From: Chloroflexota bacterium
GTDB lineage: Bacteria > Chloroflexota > Anaerolineae > J102
Assembly (NCBI GenBank): GCA_003353825.1
Contig: PIVW01000429.1
Location: 1 to 5,011, forward strand
DNA length: 5,011 bases
Direction: 5' to 3'
This document shows, in pieces, positions 1 through 5,011 of the stretch. The translations under genes and the position numbers were made by a program. Each line of letters begins with the position of its first letter. Positions within the stretch are counted from its first letter, which is position 1. The notes under the pieces were generated by a model, which worked only from the letters and a program-made list of their open reading frames with translations, made no database searches and was not told the DNA's origin.

Positions 1-77
1 GTTGCGTGTTGCGTGTTGCGTGTTGCGTGTTGCGTGTTGCGTGTTGCGTGTTGCGTGTTGCGTGTTGCGTGTTGCGT
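1..77. repeat. Perfect heptamer tandem array, 11 x GTTGCGT
   Basis: Eleven uninterrupted identical copies of the 7-bp unit GTTGCGT run from the first base of the window, so the array probably extends further left. The unit length is not a multiple of three. An open frame does run through it, giving a 7-residue peptide period rich in Cys, Val, Leu and Arg, and it stays open into the downstream reductase. That peptide resembles no domain and I regard it as non-coding. The array sits upstream of the first gene of the operon. Perfect identity of all copies suggests recent expansion by strand slippage or active homogenisation. Confidence 0.97.
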
Positions 78-84
78 GATGATT

Positions 85-121
85 TCACGCCTAAATCCTC
101 ACGTTTTACGTTTCACGTTGT
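85..121. repeat. Degenerate heptamer repeats next to the perfect array
   Basis: After a 7-bp non-matching unit (78-84), ACG-containing heptamers continue. ACGTTTT (101-107), ACGTTTC (108-114) and ACGTTGT (115-121) are directly adjacent, and a related TCACGCC lies at 85-91, with the ACG cores spaced 14, 7 and 7 bp. Written as GCGTGTT, the unit of the perfect array matches ACGTTTT at 5 of 7 positions, so the two blocks look like diverged and fresh versions of one repeat family. No function is evident. Confidence 0.7.
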
Positions 122-151
122 TATTCGAAAGAAGACTCTGGATTTACAAAG

Positions 152-165
152 CGCATATGTATGCG
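152..165. promoter_or_regulatory. Perfect 6+6 inverted repeat, candidate operator
   Basis: CGCATA and TATGCG are exact reverse complements separated by TG. The repeat is centred about 33 bp before the reductase start codon, in the only non-repetitive stretch ahead of the operon. Size, symmetry and position fit a binding site for a dimeric repressor. No clear -35/-10 pair can be placed around it: TTTACA at 143-148 resembles a -35 box but has no good -10 at normal spacing. No regulator gene is in the window, so the role is inferred from position alone. Confidence 0.35.
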
Positions 166-181
166 ACACGCACCGTAACCC

Positions 182-187
182 AGGAGA
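182..187 (+). promoter_or_regulatory. Ribosome binding site deciding the reductase start
   Basis: AGGAGA, with the GGAG core at 183-186, lies 5 bases before the ATG at 192. It is the strongest Shine-Dalgarno match in the window. It decides the start against the long open extension that continues upstream through the heptamer repeats to base 6. Confidence 0.8.
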
Positions 188-191
188 AATC

Positions 192-1163
192 ATGCAGATA
201 AAGAAAGTATCGCGAATTGATGAACCCTTTTCGGTGGTAGGATTTGGCTGCTGGGCCAGCGGCGGTGAGTGGAACGACACCAACGATCTGGATTCAATGA
301 AGGCTATGCAACGAGCTGTCGACCTGGGCGTCAATTTCTTCGATGTCGCCCCTGTTTATGGGTTGGGTCACGCCGAAGAGGTGTTGGGAGAAGCGCTAAA
401 AGGTCGGCGCCAGCAGGTGATGATCGGATCAAAGTGCGGCTTGCTGTGGGATGATCGGGGTCGGATCAGCAACAATCTCACAGCCGAGTCGATGCACGTT
501 GAGATCGATGACAGTTTGCGCAGACTTCAGACCGACTACATCGATCTCTACCAACTGCATTGGCCTGATCCCGACACACCAATCGAGGAGACGATCTCGG
601 CGTTGGAACAAATCCGTCATATGGGCAAGATCCGCTATTATGGCGTCTCTAACTTTTCACTCGGCCTAACGTTCAAGGCAATGGAACTTGGCCATGTGGC
701 ATCTTATCAGGGGCTATACAACATGTTGGAACGCAATCCCGACTCCTATCATAGCATCCCCCTGGACTACCGCACAGAACGTGAGATTCTACCGCTGTGC
801 GAAGACTATGGCCTGGCATTCTTGCCATACAGTCCCTTATTCCAGGGATTGTTGGCCGACTCCTTCCAAGCTAGTGACAACTTCGATGAATATGACATCC
901 GCTCGAATAACCCCAAACTGAGGGGCGAACTTTTCCAAAACTACTTCGAAAAGAGAAAACGTTTGGTCAGTTTCGCCCAACAGATCGGCAAACCACTGCA
1001 CCAAGTCGCTATCAACTGGTTGATCGCACACCCTGCGGTGACTTCGATCATCTGTGGAGCGCAAACAGCAGAGCAAGTGCAGCAAAATATCGAGAGCGTC
1101 TCCTGGCAGCTATCGGAGGACATGCTCACGGAGATCGACACGATTCTGCGGCCCTTGGATTGA
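192..1163 (+). CDS. Aldo/keto reductase (IolS/AKR11-like)
   Basis: A protein of 323 residues, full length for a bacterial aldo/keto reductase. It is a cytosolic (beta/alpha)8-barrel enzyme family that interconverts carbonyls and alcohols with NAD(P)H and includes sugar dehydrogenases and reductases. The catalytic tetrad is complete: D51 and Y56 in FFDVAPVYG, K81 in IGSKCG and H123 in YQLHWPD. The segments LRRLQTDYIDLYQLHW (109-124), GVSNFS and YSPLFQGLL are typical, and the C-terminal CGAQTAEQVQQNIE motif matches the NADP-binding region. The closest type I recognise is the IolS/GSP69 group. The ATG at 192 is chosen because of its Shine-Dalgarno and because conservation begins there. The frame is open upstream to base 6, but that part encodes repeat DNA. 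It is the first gene of the cluster, and a hydrolase follows 8 bp later. With that neighbour it could oxidise an aldose to a lactone, but the substrate is not readable from sequence. Confidence 0.93.
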   Translation: MQIKKVSRIDEPFSVVGFGCWASGGEWNDTNDLDSMKAMQRAVDLGVNFFDVAPVYGLGHAEEVLGEALKGRRQQVMIGSKCGLLWDDRGRISNNLTAESMHVEIDDSLRRLQTDYIDLYQLHWPDPDTPIEETISALEQIRHMGKIRYYGVSNFSLGLTFKAMELGHVASYQGLYNMLERNPDSYHSIPLDYRTEREILPLCEDYGLAFLPYSPLFQGLLADSFQASDNFDEYDIRSNNPKLRGELFQNYFEKRKRLVSFAQQIGKPLHQVAINWLIAHPAVTSIICGAQTAEQVQQNIESVSWQLSEDMLTEIDTILRPLD

Positions 1164-1171
1164 GCACAAGT

Positions 1172-2104
1172 ATGACAACTGAACCATCGCCCAGCATTAT
1201 AACCGTGCTTGGCCCCATTACACCTAAATCACTGGGATTGGCTGACGCACATAGCCACGTGTGGATTGATCAGGTTAAAGGCAATTGTACCAAGGCGCCG
1301 GTGTTAGCAGATGGGCGGCTACTTGGCACAAGGTTGTCAACATATGTTGAATTTGGCGGCGGCGCCATTATCGATTGCCAGCCAGGTGCTTGCGGCCGCA
1401 ACGCCATCAAGCTTTTTGAGCTATCGAAGAGCAGCGGTGTGCACATCGTGGCCTGTACGGGCTTCCATCTCCACCGTTATTACACTCTTGATGCTGCGAT
1501 ATGGGACATGACAGCGGAGCAGGCAAATGCTTATTTTCTTTCCGAAATCGAGCAAGGTCTCACCGAAACCCGCCAGGGGCAGCAACTGGTTTATCCCGGA
1601 TTCATAAAGATAGCTGCAGAAGCAGAATTCGATCCATCGCTATACCCCTTGTTCGAGGCTGCAGCCGAAGCTTGTCGATCAAGTGGGCTGGCTATCGAAA
1701 TGCATACTGAAAAAGGTGCTGCCGTTGAAGCAATCCTGCCATTTTTTCTAGACCGGGGCGTCTCTCCCAAGCGTCTGGTTTTTTGCCATATGGACAAGCG
1801 CCCTGATTTCGAGTTGCATCGTGAGCTGGCGCAAGCCGGCGTCATGCTCGAATACGACACCTTCTTCCGTCCAAAATACCATCCTAACCAGAATGTCTGG
1901 CCACTGCTCATGCGCATGTTGGAAGCTGGATGTGGCGATCACATAGCCCTGGCCAGCGATATGGCGGAGTTGAGCATGTGGCATGAGCCAGGCCCGGCCG
2001 GATTTGCTATCACATTACACAAACAACTGAAAGAAATGAGAGCAAACGATTCGACGATTAATGCCTTGATGGGCACAAACATTGCCACACGTTTGGCTGC
2101 CTGA
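1172..2104 (+). CDS. Phosphotriesterase-family metallohydrolase, possible sugar lactonase
   Basis: A protein of 310 residues from ATG 1172, near the usual length of phosphotriesterase homologues (amidohydrolase superfamily, binuclear metal centre). All expected metal ligands are visible: H27 and H29 in DAHSHVWID, the bridging Lys K146 in GFIKIAAE (carboxylated in the family), H178 in IEMHTEKG, H206 in VFCHMDKR and D263 in LASDMA. CTGFHLHRYY (95-104) and the C-terminal NIATRLAA also fit the family. Members include phosphotriesterases, acyl-homoserine lactonases and sugar or sugar-phosphate lactonases. Next to an aldo/keto reductase, opening a sugar lactone is the most natural guess, but this is inference. 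A TTG at 1160 overlapping the upstream stop would add four residues. I prefer the ATG, although neither has a strong Shine-Dalgarno. No signal peptide is seen, so it should act in the cytosol. Confidence 0.88.
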   Translation: MTTEPSPSIITVLGPITPKSLGLADAHSHVWIDQVKGNCTKAPVLADGRLLGTRLSTYVEFGGGAIIDCQPGACGRNAIKLFELSKSSGVHIVACTGFHLHRYYTLDAAIWDMTAEQANAYFLSEIEQGLTETRQGQQLVYPGFIKIAAEAEFDPSLYPLFEAAAEACRSSGLAIEMHTEKGAAVEAILPFFLDRGVSPKRLVFCHMDKRPDFELHRELAQAGVMLEYDTFFRPKYHPNQNVWPLLMRMLEAGCGDHIALASDMAELSMWHEPGPAGFAITLHKQLKEMRANDSTINALMGTNIATRLAA

Positions 2105-2143
2105 GTACCACGGCAGAACAAACGAATCGACTAACTTATCTAC

Positions 2144-2178
2144 TTGTTATTTGTCTACCATTATACTTTTCTATAGAT
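2144..2178 (+). promoter_or_regulatory. Weak candidate internal promoter
   Basis: The 80-bp gap between the hydrolase and isomerase genes is clearly richer in A and T than the flanking genes. It holds TATACT at 2162-2167, a 5-of-6 match to a -10 box but without a good -35 at normal distance. It also holds TTGTCT (2151-2156) spaced 15 bp from TATAGA (2172-2177). Either could start a transcript just before the isomerase. I see no hairpin plus U-tract here that would end transcription from upstream. Confidence 0.25.
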
Positions 2179-2184
2179 CGCAAA

Positions 2185-2781
2185 GTGAACCAAAATATGC
2201 AAACGACACCCTTCTGTTATCAACTAGACAAACCAGACTACCGGCCTTCATCGTACGACAACCACATCAAAAGAACCCTGAGTTCTATGAAATGCCAGTA
2301 TGTTGACCAAGAGGCCTATGAGCAGATGCTAGCCAAGGGCGATGTGTTGCTGTATGAGGTCTACGAAATACTGCGGCCTGAAATATCTGGAGAACTCATG
2401 TCAGGCGTGTCAGTTGTACACCCGGGCAAGGTTGGTACTGAATACTTTATGACCAAAGGGCACTACCACTCTGTGCTCGACACAGCTGAGATCTACTACA
2501 CTCATCAAGGCTTCGGATACATGGTCATGGAAACGCCAGAGGGTGACTGGGCGGTTGAAGAACTGTACCCGGGGCGTGTGTTGTATATTCTGCCCCGCTG
2601 GGGGCACCGTTCTGTAAACGCCAGTTCCACAGAGGACTTGGTGATGTACTTCATTTATCCAGGCCATGCCGGACATGACTACGGCACAATCGAAGAGAAA
2701 GGCTTTCGCAAGCTCGTGGTGGAGCGAAGCGGGCGGCCGCAGATCATCGACAATCCTCGTTGGTCGCACACAAACGGCTGA
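2185..2781 (+). CDS. Cupin-type glucose-6-phosphate isomerase homologue
   Basis: A single-domain cupin of 198 residues (194 if ATG 2197 is used), the size of archaeal cupin phosphoglucose isomerases, which interconvert glucose 6-phosphate and fructose 6-phosphate using one metal ion. The family core TKGHYH...D.AEIYY is present. The metal ligands are H93, H95, E102 and H141 (numbered from GTG 2185), with the same spacing I recall for the Pyrococcus enzyme's H88, H90, E97 and H136. YEVYEI, VVHPGKVGTEYFMTKG, YPGHAGHDYGTIEEKGF and the terminal DNPRW also agree with that enzyme. The start is uncertain: GTG 2185 and ATG 2197 are in frame and neither has a clear Shine-Dalgarno. The stop overlaps the next start by one base. 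This class is far commoner in archaea than bacteria. Within a cluster of sugar-oxidising enzymes it may act on glucose 6-phosphate or on a related sugar. Confidence 0.9.
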   Translation: MNQNMQTTPFCYQLDKPDYRPSSYDNHIKRTLSSMKCQYVDQEAYEQMLAKGDVLLYEVYEILRPEISGELMSGVSVVHPGKVGTEYFMTKGHYHSVLDTAEIYYTHQGFGYMVMETPEGDWAVEELYPGRVLYILPRWGHRSVNASSTEDLVMYFIYPGHAGHDYGTIEEKGFRKLVVERSGRPQIIDNPRWSHTNG

Positions 2782-3749
2782 TGAAACCACTAAACGAATG
2801 CCGTGTTCTGGTCACACCAACCTCCTATGGGCGAAACGACCCGGCTCTAATCTCGGAATTGGAGCAGGCAGTCGGCCAAGTGATTTACAATACCAGCGGC
2901 AAGCCCCTCAGTTCTGAACAACTGCAAACGCTGCTCCCCGGCATCGATGCATACATCGCCGGGCTAGATTCAATTGATGCAGAAGCCATCGCCACTGCCG
3001 ACAAGGTACAAGTTATCGCTCGTTACGGCGCCGGCGTAGATCGGGTCGATTTGAGGGCCGCTCGCAAACATGGCATTGTGGTCACGAATACACCAGGAGC
3101 GAACACCGTATCTGTGGCGGAACTGGCCGTTGCCCTGATGCTGGCGCTGGCGAGAATGATCCCCCTCGCAAATATAGAAACCAAGGCCGGTGGCTGGCCC
3201 CGAATGAGCGGCAGTTCATTGCAAAGCAAGACGATTGGCCTGCTGGGTTTCGGCGCCATTGGCAAAAACACAGCCAAACGTTTGCAAGGATTCGACTGTC
3301 ACGTAATCGCTTACGATCCCTATCCCGATCAAGTCTCCGCAGAAGAACTTAGCGTACAACTGCGAACTCGTGAACAAGTAATCCGCCAATCAGATTTTCT
3401 GTCACTCCACCTTCCAAGCTTGCCCGAAACCCGCGGCATGGTCAACGCCAGGTTCCTGGCCAGCATGAAACCCGGCTCCTTTCTGATCAACACGGCGCGT
3501 GGTGAATTGATCGTCGAATCAGACCTGCTGCAAGCATTACGGAACGGGCATCTCCAAGGCGCGGCACTGGATACCTTTTCTGTTGAACCACCCGGCGCCG
3601 ACAACCCCCTCCTCGCCTTACCGCAAGTAGTCGCTACGCCCCACACCGGCGCCCATACCGACGGCGCCACCAATGCCATGGGTTGGGGAGCGTTGCACGC
3701 GTGTCTGGCCGTGCTGGACGGCAAGGAACCGCCTAACAAAATCGTTTAA
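2781..3749 (+). CDS. D-2-hydroxyacid dehydrogenase (phosphoglycerate-dehydrogenase-like)
   Basis: A protein of 322 residues with the two-domain D-isomer 2-hydroxyacid dehydrogenase architecture: a split substrate-binding domain and a Rossmann domain at about 105-290. Visible are ARYGAGVDRVDL (80-91), NTPGANTVSVAELAVALML (103-121) and the dinucleotide loop GFGAIG (156-161). Acidic D179 at the end of the second strand points to NAD rather than NADP. The catalytic residues are R240 (INTARGELI), E269 (SVEPP) and H288 (TPHTGAH). It ends after the substrate domain and lacks the C-terminal ACT regulatory domain of long serine-pathway SerA. With its catabolic neighbours this suggests another 2-hydroxy or 2-keto acid as substrate, though short true phosphoglycerate dehydrogenases exist. 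ATG 2781 shares its A with the upstream TGA, a typical translational coupling, and no Shine-Dalgarno is obvious. A TTG at 2760 would add seven residues inside the isomerase gene and is less likely. Confidence 0.9.
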   Translation: MKPLNECRVLVTPTSYGRNDPALISELEQAVGQVIYNTSGKPLSSEQLQTLLPGIDAYIAGLDSIDAEAIATADKVQVIARYGAGVDRVDLRAARKHGIVVTNTPGANTVSVAELAVALMLALARMIPLANIETKAGGWPRMSGSSLQSKTIGLLGFGAIGKNTAKRLQGFDCHVIAYDPYPDQVSAEELSVQLRTREQVIRQSDFLSLHLPSLPETRGMVNARFLASMKPGSFLINTARGELIVESDLLQALRNGHLQGAALDTFSVEPPGADNPLLALPQVVATPHTGAHTDGATNAMGWGALHACLAVLDGKEPPNKIV

Positions 3750-3760
3750 GTCTCAAACCA

Positions 3761-3765
3761 AGGGA
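3761..3765 (+). promoter_or_regulatory. Ribosome binding site of the AroE-like gene
   Basis: AGGGA lies 8 bases before ATG 3774 in the 24-bp gap after the dehydrogenase gene. It supports this start. The gap has no room for a separate promoter or a terminator, so the gene is probably on the same transcript. Confidence 0.65.
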
Positions 3766-3773
3766 AGCAGATC

Positions 3774-4760
3774 ATGTCCACATACGACATCGTAAACAAA
3801 CAGGTACCGACTTTCTATTTCATCGGCGTCACTACATCGAAATCATCGATCATGAATGTGTTTCCGCGCTGGATGGAAGCGCTAGGGCGGGAGGACGTCA
3901 TCATAGAGGGTATCGACCATGCCATTCATGATGAGCCGGACGCGTACAGAGCCAGTGTGGCGCAGATCAAATACGACCAGTTGTCACTGGGAGCATTGGT
4001 CACAACCCACAAGATAGACCTGTTGGAAGCGGCGCGGGACATGTTCGATGAACTGCATTCGTCGGCTATGCTCACTGGCGAGGTGTCGAGTATCTCTAAG
4101 CAGCAAGACAAGCTGTGGGGCCACGCCAAAGATCCGCTGACCTCTGGATTGAGCCTTGATGCGGTGTTGGGTGAAGGCTATTTCAGTCGAACAGGGGGCC
4201 ATGTGCTCTGCTTCGGGGCAGGGGGCTCGGGTAAAGCGATTGCCCTACACTTGATCGACAAACAGGATTCCGCCGACCGCCCCCAGAAGATGGTTGTCAC
4301 CAATCGCTCGCTGGGCCGGTTGCAGAACATGCAAGCCATGGTGGAGAGCCTGGAAACCGATATCGAATTCAAGTTCATCCAGAGCGCTAACTCTGATCTC
4401 AATGACCAGATCATGGCGGCTCTTCCAGAAGGAAGTGTCGTTGTCAACGCCACGGGCATGGGAAAGGATACACCAGGTTCACCGCTGACTAACTCGGGGT
4501 TATTTCCACGCAACAGTGTAGCTTGGGAGATTAACTATCGGGGTGAATTGGATTTCTGGCATCAAGCCATGGCCCAGCAGGAAAGCCGCAATATCCTTGT
4601 CGAAGATGGCTGGCTCTATTTCCTGCAAGGCTGGACACAAGTGATAGCCGAAGTGCTGCACATCGATTTAGATGAGGTAACGTTCAAGCGCTTGGGCGAG
4701 TTGGCTGCGGATCTGCGCCCGGCGCTTGTTTACAAGCCTAGGGGGAAGGCAATCGAATAA
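3774..4760 (+). CDS. Shikimate/quinate dehydrogenase family protein, divergent
   Basis: A 328-residue protein, longer than typical AroE (about 270-290), with the AroE two-domain layout. In the N-terminal substrate domain, TSKSS (21-25) aligns with the HSKSP serine motif and VTTHK (76-80) supplies the catalytic lysine K80. GHAKDP (116-121) supplies aspartate D120 in place of the usual NTDG. The Rossmann domain has GAGGSGKA (148-155), then TNRS (176-179) where AroE has the NRT-type NADP-binding motif, and NATGMG (225-230) where AroE has NATSxGM. Near the C terminus LYFLQGW (281-287) carries Q285, matching the conserved AroE glutamine. The Asn of the AVNT motif is replaced by S105 (GEVSSI). The catalytic pair is kept but the substrate pocket is altered, so I infer NADP-linked oxidation or reduction of a polyhydroxylated acid or cyclitol other than shikimate. 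Its place at the end of a sugar operon, with no aromatic-pathway genes beside it, supports this. Confidence 0.85.
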   Translation: MSTYDIVNKQVPTFYFIGVTTSKSSIMNVFPRWMEALGREDVIIEGIDHAIHDEPDAYRASVAQIKYDQLSLGALVTTHKIDLLEAARDMFDELHSSAMLTGEVSSISKQQDKLWGHAKDPLTSGLSLDAVLGEGYFSRTGGHVLCFGAGGSGKAIALHLIDKQDSADRPQKMVVTNRSLGRLQNMQAMVESLETDIEFKFIQSANSDLNDQIMAALPEGSVVVNATGMGKDTPGSPLTNSGLFPRNSVAWEINYRGELDFWHQAMAQQESRNILVEDGWLYFLQGWTQVIAEVLHIDLDEVTFKRLGELAADLRPALVYKPRGKAIE

Positions 4761-4962
4761 GGTACGCGTTCAGGGGGTAAGCCAAATCCCTCGCAGTTGG
4801 ATGCTAATCAATTTCTAGCGTTCAGCAAATGATACTCAAATGTGAAGATGATTGAATAGGATTATGGCACAAGAAATAAGACCAGCGTAGACGCCTTTTT
4901 CGGAAGAAGTGTATTAATCAGGGACACTTTGCGCAAGAGATACAGTGTGGTACGATTCGATT
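4761..4962. other. Intergenic region without a convincing gene
   Basis: About 200 bp after the AroE-like gene show no credible coding frame, tRNA or other RNA gene. There is no classic terminator. A short stem can be drawn at 4895-4909 (CTTTTT pairing with AAGAAG, one wobble pair, 3-base loop), and a weak AGGG/CCCT pairing lies just after the stop codon. The octamer GCGTTCAG occurs twice as a direct repeat (4766-4773 and 4818-4825). Its meaning is unknown and it may be chance. Confidence 0.5.
4929..4956 (+). promoter_or_regulatory. Candidate promoter before the right-edge gene
   Basis: TTGCGC (4929-4934) and TACGAT (4951-4956) are spaced 16 bp. The -10 box is directly preceded by TGG, a TGn extended -10 element. 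If used, transcription would begin at about 4963, the position of an ATG, so the message would have almost no leader. The two boxes are imperfect and this is a moderate-to-weak prediction. Confidence 0.3.
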
Positions 4963-5011
4963 ATGACAACAAAATTGCAGTACCGACTGACAACGGCATC
5001 GCAAAGGCGAC
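4963..5011 (+). CDS. Possible 5' end of a further gene, cut by the window
   Basis: Sixteen codons starting at ATG 4963 stay open to the window edge and give a short, basic, polar N terminus (MTTKLQYRLTTASQRR). The frame is open from 4918, and GTG 4945 is an alternative start adding six residues. No Shine-Dalgarno precedes the ATG. A basic cytoplasmic tail of this kind is seen ahead of the first membrane helix of sugar ABC transporter permeases, which would suit the neighbourhood. Too little is visible to assign a family, and the stretch could be non-coding. Confidence 0.4.
   Translation, partial: MTTKLQYRLTTASQRR

Noticed and set aside
1..77. CRISPR array
   Set aside because: The units are 7 bp and directly adjacent without spacers, so this is a simple tandem repeat.
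6..191. N-terminal extension of the aldo/keto reductase through the heptamer repeats
   Set aside because: The frame is open but encodes translated repeat DNA with no family similarity. A strong Shine-Dalgarno precedes ATG 192, where conservation begins.
2410..2790. 126-codon open frame on the - strand
   Set aside because: It is antisense to the cupin isomerase, whose motifs are unambiguous; no independent evidence of coding.
3329..3739. 136-codon open frame on the - strand
   Set aside because: It lies wholly inside the well-supported dehydrogenase gene on the + strand and its translation shows no domain; it is a shadow frame.
4178..4513. 111-codon open frame on the - strand
   Set aside because: It is antisense to the Rossmann region of the AroE-like gene and has no recognisable motif.
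4864..4890. Tiny 8-codon open frame (MAQEIRPA) that could be a leader peptide
   Set aside because: The AGG before it is only 3 bases from the ATG, no attenuator structure follows, and frames of this size occur by chance.
4886..4900. GCG...CGC followed by CTTTTT as a rho-independent terminator
   Set aside because: The stem is only 3 bp with a 4-base loop, too weak to support a terminator call.

Overview
The window looks like ordinary bacterial chromosome from a metabolically versatile organism. Five intact genes on the + strand make up a probable carbohydrate-catabolism operon, and the first codons of a sixth gene may lie at the right edge. A Chloroflexota (Anaerolineae/Caldilineae-like) source is my best guess. 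It rests on the mid-range base composition, the heptamer tandem repeats of GTTGCGT / ACGTTTY type, and the general look of the proteins. It is an inference, not a measurement.

Layout. 1-77 is a perfect array of 11 heptamers, followed by degenerate ACG-containing heptamers to about 121. Next come a small perfect inverted repeat (152-165) and a good ribosome binding site. The genes then follow: an aldo/keto reductase (192-1163), a phosphotriesterase-family metallohydrolase (1172-2104), a cupin-type glucose-6-phosphate isomerase homologue (2185-2781), a D-2-hydroxyacid dehydrogenase of the phosphoglycerate-dehydrogenase type (2781-3749) and a divergent shikimate-dehydrogenase-family protein (3774-4760). 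A stretch of about 200 bp without a convincing gene follows. A possible gene start lies at 4963 and runs off the window.

How they may work together. The spacings are 8 bp, 80 bp, a 1-bp overlap and 24 bp, all on one strand, so the genes are probably co-transcribed, with a possible extra promoter before the isomerase. Three of the five are oxidoreductases (AKR, 2-hydroxyacid dehydrogenase, AroE-like). One is a hydrolase from a fold that contains sugar lactonases, and one is an aldose/ketose isomerase homologue. The set suggests oxidation, lactone opening and isomerisation of a sugar, sugar acid or cyclitol. No kinase, aldolase, dehydratase or transporter is inside the window, so the substrate cannot be named. 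The combination does not match a textbook pathway I recognise. The AroE-like protein keeps the catalytic Lys/Asp pair but has altered substrate-site motifs, and it is the most interesting single gene here.
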